Shown here in pieces: positions 11,801 through 24,465 of a stretch of DNA of 64,000 bases. The translations under genes and the position numbers were made by a program. Each line of letters starts with the position of its first letter. Within the stretch, counting starts at the first letter, position 1. The notes beneath the pieces are model-generated. The model had not been told where the DNA came from and did no database searches. It saw only the letters and a list, made by a program, of their open reading frames with translations. The stretch is from Hydractinia symbiolongicarpus. Taxonomy: Eukaryota > Cnidaria > Hydrozoa > Anthoathecata > Hydractiniidae. The stretch is from contig NC_079880.1 of the NCBI RefSeq assembly GCF_029227915.1, positions 32,169,501-32,233,500 of the forward strand, in the 5' to 3' direction.

Positions 11801-12732
11801 CGTACGTCGCTTTCCCTGGCATCATGGCTTTAGAACTCCGTCAAATACATGCACAGGCCTCTAAAGGCCGTATCATGGACTTTTGCCGGCTAATAAAGTC
11901 CTTACACGTAAATCCCCCGGTTCCACATGCTTTTGCAGGTTACTATTGGTCTAGTCCTTCTATTCTCAATGGACTACGACGTCTTAAGTCGTTTTCCCCT
12001 GAGCAATGGGTTCAGAACGTCGTCAACTACATGCACAGGCCTCTAAAGGCCGTAATATGCATTTTAGAGGCCTAATAAAGGCTTAACACGTAAATAAGGG
12101 GTTCTACGTGCCTGTACAGGTTACCATTGGTCAACTCCTTCCACTCTTAATGGACTACTACGTTCTAGGATGATTTCCCTCGCACCATGGCTTTAGAACG
12201 CCGACAACTACATGCACAAGCCTCTAAAGGCCGTAATGTGGACTTTTGCCAGCTAATAAAGGCCTTACGTGTAAATCACGTGTTTCCACGCGCTTGCACA
12301 GGTTACCATTTTTCTAGTTCATCCATCCTACATGGACTACCACGTCATAAGTCGTTTTCCTTGGCACCATGGCTTTAGAACTCTGTCAACTACATGCACA
12401 GGCCCCTAAAAGCCGTAGTATGGCGTTTTGCCGCCTAAAAAAGGCATTACACGTAAATCCCCTGGTTCCACATGCTTGTGCAGGATAGCATTGGTCTACT
12501 CCTTCCACTCTCCATGGACTGCGACGTCCTAGGTCGACTTTCCTCCCACCATGGCTTTAGAACGCCGTCAAGTACATGCACAGGCGTCGAAAGGCTATGA
12601 TATGGCCTTTTGTGGCCTAATAAATGCGATGCACGAAAATCACGTGGTTCCAAATGTGTGTACAGGTTACCATTGGTCTACTCCTTCTACTCTTAATGGA
12701 CTACTACGTTCTAGGAGGATTTCCTTCGCACC

Positions 12733-12899
12733 ATGGCTTTAGAACGCCGTCAACTACATGAACAGGCCTCTAAAGGCCGTAATATGGACTTTTACCGCCT
12801 AAAAAAGGCTTTACGCGTAAGTCACGTTCTCCCTCGTTCTTGCGCAGGTTACCATTGGTGTAGTCCTTCCATCCTACATGGACTACAACGTCTTAAGTC
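12733..12899 (+). repeat. About 167-bp variant monomer (missing the unit end)
   Basis: The end of the unit is missing about 15-16 bp: TTAAGTC joins directly to ATGGCTTTAGAACATCG, without the usual GTTTTCC...CACC segment. The same junction is seen near 21430, 24104, 26455, 31265 and 37489, and a related form (TTAACTCATGG) near 47389, 48464, 49540 and 52380. It marks a deletion that has been copied through the array on both sides of the LINE. Confidence 0.8.
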
Positions 12900-15800
12900 A
12901 TGGCTTTAGAACATCGTCAACTTTATGCCCGGGCCTCTAAAGGTTGCAATATGCTTTTTACATGCCTAATAAAGGCTTAAAACGTAAATCACGTGGTTCT
13001 ACGTGGCTGTGCAGGTTACCATTGGTCTACTCCTTTAACTCTCAATGGACTACTACGTCATAAGTCGTTTTCCTTGGTACCATGGCTTTAGAACGCCGTC
13101 AACTACATGTACAGGCCTCTAAATGCCGTAATATGGCCTTTTGCCGCCTAGTAAAGGCCTTACACGTAAATCACGTGTTTCCACGCGCTTGCACAGGTTA
13201 CCATTTTTCTAGTCCATCCATCCTACATGCACTACGACGTCTTAAGTCGTTTTTTTTGGCACCATGGCTTTAGAACTCTGTCAATTACATGCACAGGCCT
13301 CTAAAAGCCGTAATGTGGCTTTTGCCGCCTAATAAAGGCCTTACACGTAAATCCCCCGGTTCCACGTGCTTGTGCAGGTTACCATTGGTCTAGTCCTTCC
13401 ACTCTCAATGGACTACAAGGTCGTAGTCGCTTTCCCTGGCATCATGGTTTTAGAACTCCGTCAACTACAAGCACAGGCCTCCAAAGGCCGTAACACGGAC
13501 TTTTGCCGGCTAATAAAGGACTTACACGTAAACCCCCCGGTTCCACGTGCTCGTGCAAGTTACCATTGGTCTAGTCCTTCCACTCTCAATGGACTACAAA
13601 GTCATAAGTCCTTTTCCCTAGCACCATGGATTTAGAACTCCGTCAACTACATGCACAGGCCTCTAAAGGCCGTAACATGGCCTTTTGCCGCCTAATAAAG
13701 GCGATACACGAAAATCACGTGGTTCCACGTGGTGTGCAGATTACTATTGGTCAACTCCTTCTACTCTTAATAGACTACTACGTTCTAGGACGATTTACCT
13801 CGCATCATGACTTTAGAACGCCGTCAACTACATGCACAGGCCTATAAAGGCCGTAATATGGACTTTTGCTGGCTAATAAAGACTTTACGCGTAAATCCCC
13901 CGCTTCCACGTGCTTGTGCAGGTTACTATTTTTCTAGTCCTTCCACTCTTAATGGACTACAAGTTCCTAAGTCGTTTTCCCCATCGCCATGGCTTTAGAA
14001 CGCCGACAACTACATGCACAGGCCTCTAAAGGCCGTAATATAGACTTTTGCCGGCTAATAAAGGCCTTACGCGTAAATTAGGTGCTCCAACGTTCTCGCG
14101 CAGGTTACAATTGGTCTAGTCCTTCCACTCTCCATGGAGTGCGACGTCCTAAGTCGTTTCCTCAGCTTTATGGCTTTAGAACATTGTCAACTTTATGCCC
14201 AGGCCTCTAAAGGTTGCAATATGCTTTTTATATGCCTAATAAAGGTCTTACGTGTAAATCACGTGTTTTTCACGCTCTTGCGCAGGTTACTATTGGTCTA
14301 GTCCTTCCTCTCTCAATGGACTACAAGGTCGTACGTCACTTGCCCTAGCACCATGGCTTTAGAACTCTGTCAACTACATGCACAGCCCTCTAAAGGTTGT
14401 GATATAGGCTTTTGCGGCCTAATAAAGGCGATACACGAGATTCACGTGGGTCCACGAGGGTGTGCAGGTTACCATTGGTCTAGTCCTTCCATTCTCCATG
14501 GACTGCGACGTCCTAAGTCGTTTTCCCCAGCGCCACGACTTTAGAACATCGTCAACTACATGCACAGGCCTCTAAAGGCTGTAATATGCTTTTTAGAGGT
14601 CTAATAAAGGCTTAGCACGTAAATCATATGGTTCTACGTGCCTGTGCAGGTTACCATTGGTCTACTCTTTCAAATCTCAATGCACTACTGCGTCGCTTTC
14701 CTTGGTACCATGGCTTTAGAACTTTGTCAACTACATGCACAGGACCCTAAAGCCGTAATATGGCCTTTTGCCGCCTAATAAAGGCTTAGCACGTAAATCA
14801 CGTGGTTCTACGTGGATGTGCAGGTTACCATTGGTCTGCTCCTTCAACTCTCAATGGACTACTGCGTCCTAAGTCATTTTCTTTGGCACCATGGCTTTAG
14901 AACGCCGTAAACTACATGCACAGGCCTCTAAAGGCCGTAATATGGCTTCTTGCTGCCTAATAAAAACCTTACACGTAAATCCCCCGGTTCCACGTGCGTG
15001 TGCAGGTTACCATTGGTCTAGTCCTTCCACTCTCAATGGACTACAAGGTCATAAGTCGTTTTCCCTAGCACCTTGGCTTTAGAACTCCGTCAACTACATG
15101 CACAGGCCCCTAAAGGCCGTAATATGGCCTTTTGCCCCCTAATAAAGGCGGTACACGAAAATCACGTGGTTCCACGTGTGTGCTTGTTACCATTGGTCAA
15201 CTCCTCCACTCTCCATGGACTGCGACGTCCTAGTTCGATTTTCCTCCCACCATGGCTTTTGAACGCCGTCCACTACAGGGAGAGGCGTGGAAAGGCTGTG
15301 ATATGGCCTTTTGTGGCCTAATAAATGCGATGCGCGAAAATCTGGTGGTTCCAAATGTGTGTACAGGTTACCATTGGTCTACTCCTTCTACTCTTAATGG
15401 ACTACTACGTTCTAGGACGATTTCCCTCGCACCATGGCCTTAAAACACGCCGTCAACTACATGCACAGGCCTCTAAAGGTTGTGATATGGGCTTTTGCGG
15501 CCTAATAAAGGCGATACACGAAAATCACGTGGTTCCGCCAGTGTGTGCAGGTTACCATTGGTCAACTCGGTCTACTCTTAATGGACTACTACGTTCTAGG
15601 ACGATTTTCCTCGCACTATGGCGTAAGAACGCTGTCAACTACATGCACAGGCCTCTAAAGGCCGTAATATGGACTTTTGACGGCTAATAAAGGCCTTACG
15701 CGTAAATTTCGTGCTCCCACGTTCTTGCGGAGGTTACCGTTGGTGTAGTCCTTCCACTTTCCATAGACTGCGACGTCCTAAGTCGTTGTCCCCAGAGGCA

Positions 15801-16163
15801 TGGCTTTAGAACGCCGTCAACAACATGCACAGGCCTCTAAAGGCCGTAATATGGCCTTTTTCCGCCTAATAAAGGCCTTACACGTAAATCCACCGTTTCC
15901 ACGTGCTTGTGCAGGTTACCATTGGTCTAGTCCTTCTACTCTCAGTATACTACAAGGTCATAAGTCGTTTTCCCTAGCGCCATGGCTTTAGAACTCCGTC
16001 AACTACATGCACAGGCCTCTAAGGGCCGTAAAATGGCCTTTTGCCGCGTAATAAAGGCATTACACGTAAATCCCCTGGTTCCACATGCTTGTGCAGGTTA
16101 CCATTTGTCTACTCCTTCCTCTCTCCATGGACTGCGACGTCCTAGTTCGATTTTCCTCCCACC

Positions 16164-17621
16164 ATGGCTTTTGAACGCCGTCAACTACATGGAGAGGCGT
16201 GGAAAGGCTGTGATATGGCCTTTTGTGGCCTAATAAATGCGATGCACGAAAATCACGTGGTTCCAAATGTGTGTACAGGTTACCATTGGTCTACTCCTTC
16301 TACTCTTAATGGAATACTACGATCTAGGACGATTTCCCACGCAACATGGCTTTAAACAACGCCGTCAACTACATGCACAGGCCTCTAAAGGCCGTAATAT
16401 CGCGTTTTGCCGACTAATAAAGGCGATACACGAATATCACGTGGTTCCACCAGTGTGTGCTGGTTACCATTGTTCAACTCCTTCCACTCTCCATGGACTG
16501 CGACGTTCTAAGTCGTTTTCCCCAGCGCCATGGCTTTAGAACATCGTCAACTACATGCACAGGACTCTAAAGGTTGCAATATGCTTTTTACATGCCCAAT
16601 AAAGGCTTGAAACGTAAATCAGTTGGTTCTACGTGGCTGTGCAGGTTACCATTGCTCTACTCTTTCAACTCTCAATGGACTACTACGTCATAAGTCGTTT
16701 TCCTTGGCACCATGGCTTTAGAACTCTGTCAACTACATGCACAGGCCCCTCAAAGCCTTAATATGGATTTTTGCCGCCTAAAAAAGGCCTTACGCGTAAG
16801 TCACGTGCTCCCTCGTTCTTGCGCAGGTTACCATTGGTGTAGTCCTTCCACTCTCCATGGACTGCGACGTCCTAAGTCGTTGTCCCCAGCGGCATGGCTT
16901 TAGAACGCCGTCAACTACATGCACAGGCATCTGAAGGCTGTAATATGGCCTTTTGCCGCCTAATAAAGGCCTTACACGTAAATCCCCCGGTTCCACGTGC
17001 TTGTGCAGGTTACCATTGGTCTAGTCCTTCTACTCTCAATATACTACAAGGTCATTAGTCGTTTTCCCCAGCGGCATGGCTTTAGAACGCCGTCAACTAC
17101 ATGCACATGCCTCTAAAGGTTGTGATATGGGCTTTTGCGGCCTAATAAAGGCGATACACGAAAATCACGTGGTTCCACCAGTGTGTGCAGGTTACCATTG
17201 GTCAACTCCGTTTACTCTTAATGGACTACTACGTTCTAGGACGATTTTCCTCGCACCATGGCGTTAGAACGCTGTCAACTACATGCACAGGCCTCTAAAG
17301 GCCGTAATATGGACTTTTGACGGCTAATAAAGGCCTTACGCGTAAATTTCGGGCTCCCACGTTCTTGCGGAGGTTACCGTTGGTGTAGTCCTTCCACTTT
17401 CCATAGACTGCGACGTCCTAAGTCGTTGTCCCCAGCGGCATGGCTTTAGAACGCCGTCAACAACATGCACAGGCCTCTAAAGGCCGTAAAATGGCCTTTT
17501 GCCGCGTAATAAAGGCATTAAACGTAAATCCCCTGGTTCCACATGCTTGTGCAGGTTACCATTGGTCTACTCCTTCCACTCTCCATGGAGTGCGACGTCC
17601 TAGTTCGATTTTCCTCCCACC
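16164..17621 (+). repeat. 1458-bp higher-order repeat (8 monomers), copy 1
   Basis: Eight monomers that recur at an offset of 1458 bp (16164 to 17622, 16712 to 18170, 17076 to 18534). The marker monomer is 16712, with the sequence CAGGCCCCTCAAAGC. The last monomer (17440-17621) is a hybrid. It starts like the monomer at 15800, with GTCAACAACATGC, and continues like the monomer at 15982, with GTAAAATGGCC and GCGTAATAAAGGCATTA. Confidence 0.88.
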
Positions 17622-19079
17622 ATGGCTTTAGAACGACGTCAACTACATGGACAGGCGTCGAAAGGCTGTGATATGGCCTTTTGTGGCCTAATAAATGCGA
17701 TGCACGAAACTCACGTGGTTCCAAATGTGTGTACAGGTTACCATTGGTCTACTCCTTGTACTCTTAATGGAATACTACGCTCTAGGACGATTTCCCACGC
17801 ACCATGGCTTTAAAACACGCCGTCAACTACATGCACAGGCCTCTAAAGGCCGTAATATGGCGTTTTGCCGACTAATAAAGGCGATACACGAATATCACGT
17901 GGTTCCACGTGTGTGTGCTGGTTACCATTGTTCAACTCCTTCCACTCTCCTTGGACTGCGACGTTCTAAGTCGTTTTCGCCAGCGCCATGGCTTTAGAAC
18001 ATCGTCAACTACATGCACAGGACTCTAAAGGTTGCAATATGCTTTTTACATGCCCAATAAAGGCTTGAAACGTAAATCAGTTGGTTCTACGTGGCTGTGC
18101 AGGTTACCATTGCTCTACTCCTTCAACTCTCAATGGACTGCTACGTCATAAGTCGTTTTCCTTGGCACCATGGCTTTAGAACTCTGTCAACTACATGCAC
18201 AGGCCCCTCAAAGCGTTAATATGGACTTTTGCCGCCTAAAAAAGGCCTTACGCGTAAGTCACGTGCTCCCTCGTTCTTGCGCAGGTTACCATTGGTGTAG
18301 TCCTTCCACTCTCCATGGACTGCGACGTCTTAAGTCGTTGTCCCCAGCGGCATGGCTTTAGAACGCCGTCAACTACATGCACAGGCATCTAAAGGCTGTA
18401 ATATGGCCTTTTGCCGCCTAATAAAGACCTTACACGTAAATCCCCCGGTTCCACGTGCTTGTGCAGGTTACCATTGGTCTAGTCCTTCTACTCTCAATAT
18501 ATTACAAGGTCATTAGTCGTTGTCCCCAGCGGCATGGCTTTAGAACGCCGTCAACTACATGCACATGCCTCTAAAGGTTGTGATATGGGCTTTTGCGGCC
18601 TAATAAAGGCGATACACGAAAATCACGTGGTTCCACCAGTGTGTGCAGTTTACCATTGGTCAACTCCGTCTACTCTTAATGGACTACTACGTTCTAGGAC
18701 GATTTTCCTCGCACCATGGCGTTAGAACGCTGTCAACTACATGCACAGGCCTCTAAAGGCCGTAATATGGACTTTTGACGGCTAATAAAGGCCTTACGCG
18801 TAAATTTCGTGCTCCCACGTTCTTGCGGAGGTTACCGTTGGTGTAGTCCTTCCACTTTCCATAGACTGCGACGTCCTAAGTCGTTGTCCCCAGCGGCATG
18901 GCTTTAGAACGCCGTCAACAACATGCACAGGCCTCTAAAGGCCGTAATATGGCCTTTTTCCACCTAATAAAGGCCTTACACGTAAATACACCGTTTCCAC
19001 GTGCTTGTGCAGGTTACCATTGGTCTAGTCCTTCTACTCTCAATATACTACAAGGTCATAAGTCGTTTTTCCTAGCACC
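17622..19079 (+). repeat. 1458-bp higher-order repeat (8 monomers), copy 2
   Basis: Second copy of the 8-monomer block. Its last monomer (18898-19079) is the unrecombined type seen at 15800, unlike the hybrid that ends copy 1. The match stops at 19080, where a GCACGGGCC monomer begins. Confidence 0.88.
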
Positions 19080-19442
19080 ATGGCTTTAGAACGCCGTCAA
19101 CTACATGCACGGGCCTCTAAAGGCCGTAATATGCCTTATAGAGGCCTAATAAAGGCGATACACGAAAACCACGTGGTTCCACGAGTGTGTGCAGGTTACC
19201 ATTGGTCAACTCCTTCTACTCTTAATGGACTACTACGTTCTAGGACGATTTCCCTCGCACCATGGCTTTAGAACGCTGTCAACTACATGCACAGGCCTCT
19301 AAAGGTCGCGATATGGACTTTTGCCGGCTAATAAAAGCCTTACGCGTAAATTACGTGCTCCCACGTTCTTGCGCAGGTTACCATTGGTCTAGTCCTTCCA
19401 TTCTCATATACTGCGACGTCCTAAGTCGTTTTCACCAGCGCT

Positions 19443-21791
19443 ATGGCTTTAGAACATCGTCAACTACATTCACAGGCCTCTAAAGGCCGTAAAATGGCCT
19501 TTTGCCGCGTAATAAAGGCATTACACGTAAATCCCCTGGTTCCACATGCTTGTGCAGGTTACCATTGGTCTACTCCTTCCACTCTCCATGGACTGCGACG
19601 TCCTAGTTCTATTTTCCTCCCATCATGGCTTTAGAACGCCGTCAACTACACGGAGAGGCGTCGAAAGGCTGTGATATGGCCTTTTGTGGCCTAATAAATG
19701 CGATGCACGAAAATCACGTGGTTCCAAATGTGTGTACAGGTTACCATTGGCCTACTCCTTCTACTCTTAATGAACTACTACGTTCTAGGACGATTTCCCT
19801 CGCACCATGGCTTTAAAACACGCCGTCAACTACATGCCCAGGCCTCTAAAGGTTGTAATATGCCTCTTAGAGGCCTAATAAAGGCTTAGAACGTAAATCA
19901 TGTGGTTCTACGTGTCTGTACAGGTTACCATTGGTCAACTCCTTCTACTCTTAATGGACTCCTACGTTCTAGGATGATTTCCCTCGCGCCATACCTTTAG
20001 AACGCCGACAACTACATGCACAAGCCTCTAAAGGCCGTAATGTGGACTTTTGTCGGCTAATAAAGGCCTTACGTGTAAATCACGTGTTTCCACGCGCTTG
20101 CACAGGTTACCATTTTTCTAGTCCATCCATCCTACATGGACTACGATGTCTTAAGTCGTTTTCTTTGGCACCATGGCTTCCGAACGCTGTCAACTAAATG
20201 CACAGGCCTCTAAAGACCGTAAAATGGCATTTTGCCTCGTAATAAAGGCGTTACACGTAAATCCCCTGGTTCCACGTGCTTGTGCAGGTTACCATTGGTC
20301 TATTCCTTCCACTCTCAATGGACTACAAGGTCATAAGTCGTTTTCCCTAGGACCATGGCTTTAGAACTCCGTCGACTACATGCACAGGCCTCTAAAGGCC
20401 GGAATATGGCCTTTTGCCGCATAATAAAGGCGATACACGAAAATCACGTGGTTCCACATGTGTGTGCAGGTTACTATTGGTCAACTCCTTCTACTCTTAA
20501 TGGACTACTAAGTTCTAGGACGATTTCTCTCGCATCATGACTTTAGAACGCCGTCAACTACATGCACAGGCCTCTAAAGGCCGTAATATGGACTTTTGCT
20601 GGCTAATAAAGACTTTACGCGTAAATTCCCCGGTTCCACGTGCTTGTGCAGGTTACTATTTTTCTAGTCCTTCCACTCTCAATGGACTACAAGTTCCTAA
20701 GTCGTTTTCCCCATCGCCATGGCTTTAGAACGCCGACAACTACATGCACAGGCCTCTAAAGGCCGTAATATAGACTTTTGCCGGCTAATAAAGGCCTTAC
20801 GCGTAAATTAGGTGCTCCCACGTTCTCGCGCAGGTTACCATTGGTCTAGTCCTTCCACTCTCCATATATTGCAACGTCCTAAGTCGTTTCCGTAGCTTTA
20901 TGGCTTTAGAACATTGTCAACTTTATGCCCAGGCCTCTAAAGGTTGCAATATGCTTTTTATATGCCTAATAAAGGCTTAGCACGTAAATCACGTGGTTCT
21001 ACGTCCCTGTGCAGGTTACAATTGGTCTACTCCTTCAACTCTCAATGGACTATTACGTCATAAGTTGTTTTCCTTGGCACCATGGCTTTAGAACATCGTC
21101 AACTACATGCACAGGCGTCGAAAGACTATGATATGGCCTTTTGTGGCCTAATAAATGCGATGCACGAAAATCACGTGGTTCCAAATGTGTGTACAGGTTA
21201 CCATTGGTCTACTCCTTCTACTCTTAATGGACTACTACGTTCTAGTACGATTTCCCTCGCACCATGGCTTTAGAACGCCGTCAACTAAATAAACAGGCCT
21301 CTAAAAGCCGTAATATGGACTTTTACCGCCTAAAATAGGCTTTACGCGTAAGTCACGTGCTCCCTCGTTCTTGCGCAGGTTACCATTGGTGTAGTCCTTC
21401 CATCCTACATGGACTACGACGTCTTAAGTCATGGCTTTAGAACATCGTCAACTTTATGCCCGGGCTTCTAAAGGTTGCAATATGCTTTTTACATGCCTAA
21501 TAAAGGCTTGAAACGTAAATCACGTGGTTTTACGTGGCTGTGCAGGTTAACATTGGTCTACTCCTTTAACTCTCAATGGACTACAAGGTCATAAGTCGTT
21601 TTCCCTAGTACCTTGGCTTTACAACTCCGTCAACTACATGCACAGGCCTCTAAAGGCCGTAATATGGCCTTTTGCCCTCTAATAAAGGCGATACACGAAA
21701 ATCACGTGGTTCCAAGTGTGTGATTGTTACCATTGGTCAACTCCTCCACTCTCCGTGGACTGCAACGTTCTTAGCCCTTTTCCCCAGCGCC
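19443..21791 (+). repeat. 2349-bp higher-order repeat family D, copy 1
   Basis: Thirteen-monomer block with markers CACGGAGAGGCGTCG (about 19650), GCTTCCGAACGCTG (20175), CGTCGACTACATGC (20370) and TTATGCCCGGGC (about 21457). These recur at 2349 bp in copy 2 (19625 to 21974, 20173 to 22522, 20537 to 22886). The block includes one 167-bp short monomer (21264-21430). Confidence 0.9.
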
Positions 21792-24465
21792 ATGGCTTTA
21801 GAACTCCGTCAACTACATGCACAGGCCTCTAAAGGCCGTAAAATGGCCTTTTGCCGCGTAATAAAGGCATTACACGTAAATCCCCTGGTTCCACATGCTT
21901 GTGCAGGTTACCATTGGTCTACTCCTTCCACTCTCCATGGACTGCGACGTCCTAGTTCGATTTTCCTCCCATCATGGCTTTAGAACGCCGTCAACTACAC
22001 GGAGAGGCGTCGAAAGGCTGTGATATGGCCTTTTGTGGCCTAATAAATGCGATGCACGAAAATCACGTGGTTCCAAATGTGTGTACAGGTTACCATTGGT
22101 CAACTCCTTCTACTCTTAATGAACTACTACGTTCTAGGACGATTTCCCTCGCACCATGGCTTTAAAACACGCCGTCAACTACATGCCCAGGCCTCTAAAG
22201 GTTGTAATATGCCTCTTAGAGGCCTAATAAAGGCTTAGAACGTAAATCATGTGGTTCTACGTGTCTGTACAGGTTACCATTGGTCAACTCCTTCTACTCT
22301 TAATGGACTACTACGTTCTAGGATGATTTCCCTCGCGCCATACCTTTAGAACGCCGACAACTACATGCACAAGCCTCTAAAGGCCGTAATGTGGACTTTT
22401 GTCGGCTAATAAAGGCCTTACGTGTAAATCACGTGTTTCCACGCGCTTGCACAGGTTACCATTTTTCTAGTCCATCCATCCTACATGGACTACGATGTCT
22501 TAAGTCGTTTTCTTTGGCACCATGGCTTCCGAACGCTGTCAACTAAATGCACAGGCCTCTAAAGACCGTAAAATGGCATTTTGCCTCGTAATAAAGGCGT
22601 TACACGTAAATCCCCTGGTTCCACGTGCTTGTGCAGGTTACCATTGGTCTATTCCTTCCACTCTCAATGGACTACAAGGTCATAAGTCGTTTTCCCTAGG
22701 ACCATGGCTTTAGAACTCCGTCGACTACATGCACAGGCCTCTAAAGGCCGGAATATGGCCTTTTGCCGCATAATAAAGGCGATACACGAAAATCACGTGG
22801 TTCCACATGTGTGTACAGGTTACTATTGGTCAACTCCTTCTACTCTTAATGGACTACTACGTTCTAGGACGATTTCTCTCGCATCATGACTTTAGAACGC
22901 CGTCAACTACATGCACAGGCCTCTAAAGGCCGTAATATGGACTTTTGCTGGCTAATAAAGACTTTACGCGTAAATTCCCCGGTTCCACGTGCTTGTGCAG
23001 GTTACTATTTTTCTAGTCCTTCCACTCTCAATGGACTACAAGTTCCTAAGTCGTTTTCCCCATCGCCATGGCTTTAGAACGCCGACAACTACATGCACAG
23101 GCCTCTAAAGGCCGTAATATAGACTTTTGCCGGCTAATAAAGGCCTTACGCGTAAATTAGGTGCTCCCACGTTCTCGCACAGGTTACCATTGGTCTAGTC
23201 CTTCCACTCTCCATATATTGCAACGTCCTAAGTCGTTTCCGTAGCTTTATGGCTTTAGAACATTGTCAACTTTATGCCCAGGCCTCTAAAGGTTGCAATA
23301 TGCTTTTTATATGCCTAATAAAGGCTTAGCACGTAAATCACGTGGTTCTACGTCCCTGTGCAGGTTACAATTGGTCTACTCCTTCAACTCTCAATGGACT
23401 ATTACGACTACGACTACATGCACAGGCCTCTAAAGGCCGTAATATAGACTTTTGCCGGCTAATAAAGGCCTTACGCGTAAATTAGGTGCTCCCACGTTCT
23501 CGCACAGGTTACCATTGGTCTAGTCCTTCCACTCTCCATATATTGCAACGTCCTAAGTCGTTTCCGTAGCTTTATGGCTTTAGAACATTGTCAACTTTAT
23601 GCCCAGGCCTCTAAAGGTTGCAATATGCTTTTTATATGCCTAATAAAGGCTTAGCACGTAAATCACGTGGTTCTACGTCCCTGTGCAGGTTACAATTGGT
23701 CTACTCCTTCAACTCTCAATGGACTATTACGTCATAAGTTGTTTTCCTTGGCATCATGGCTTTAGAACATCGTCAACTACATGCACAGGCGTCGAAAGAC
23801 TATGATATGGCCTTTTGTGGCCTAATAAATGCGATGCACGAAAATCACGTGGTTCCAAATGTGTGTACAGGTTACCATTGGTCTACTCCTTCTACTCTTA
23901 ATGGACTACTACGTTCTAGTACGATTTCCCTCGCACCATGGCTTTAGAACGCCGTCAACTAAATGAACAGGCCTCTAAAAGCCGTAATATGGACTTTTAC
24001 CGCCTAAAATAGGCTTTACGCGTAAGTCACGTGCTCCCTCGTTCTTGCGCAGGTTACCATTGGTGTAGTCCTTCCATCCTACATGGACTACGACGTCTTA
24101 AGTCATGGCTTTAGAACATCGTCAACTTTATGCCCGGGCTTCTAAAGGTTGCAATATGCTTTTTACATGCCTAATAAAGGCTTGAAACGTAAATCACGTG
24201 GTTTTACGTGGCTGTGCAGGTTAACATTGGTCTACTCCTTTAACTCTCAATGGACTACAAGGTCATAAGTCGTTTTCCCTAGCACCTTGGCTTTAGAACT
24301 CCGTCAACTACATGCACAGGCCTCTAAAGGCCGTAATATGGCCTTTTGCCCTCTAATAAAGGCGATACACGAAAATCACGTGGTTCCAAGTGTGTGATTG
24401 TTACCATTGGTCAACTCCTCCACTCTCCGTGGACTGCAACGTTCTTAGCCCTTTTCCCCAGCGCC
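21792..24465 (+). repeat. Higher-order repeat family D, copy 2, with 325-bp internal duplication
   Basis: Same order as copy 1, but 2674 bp long, because about 23088-23411 is repeated at 23413-23736. The extra 325 bp is not a multiple of the monomer length, and its junction reads ATTACGACTACGACTACATG. All later landmarks shift from an offset of 2349 to 2674 bp (21082 to 23756, 21672 to 24346). Confidence 0.9.
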
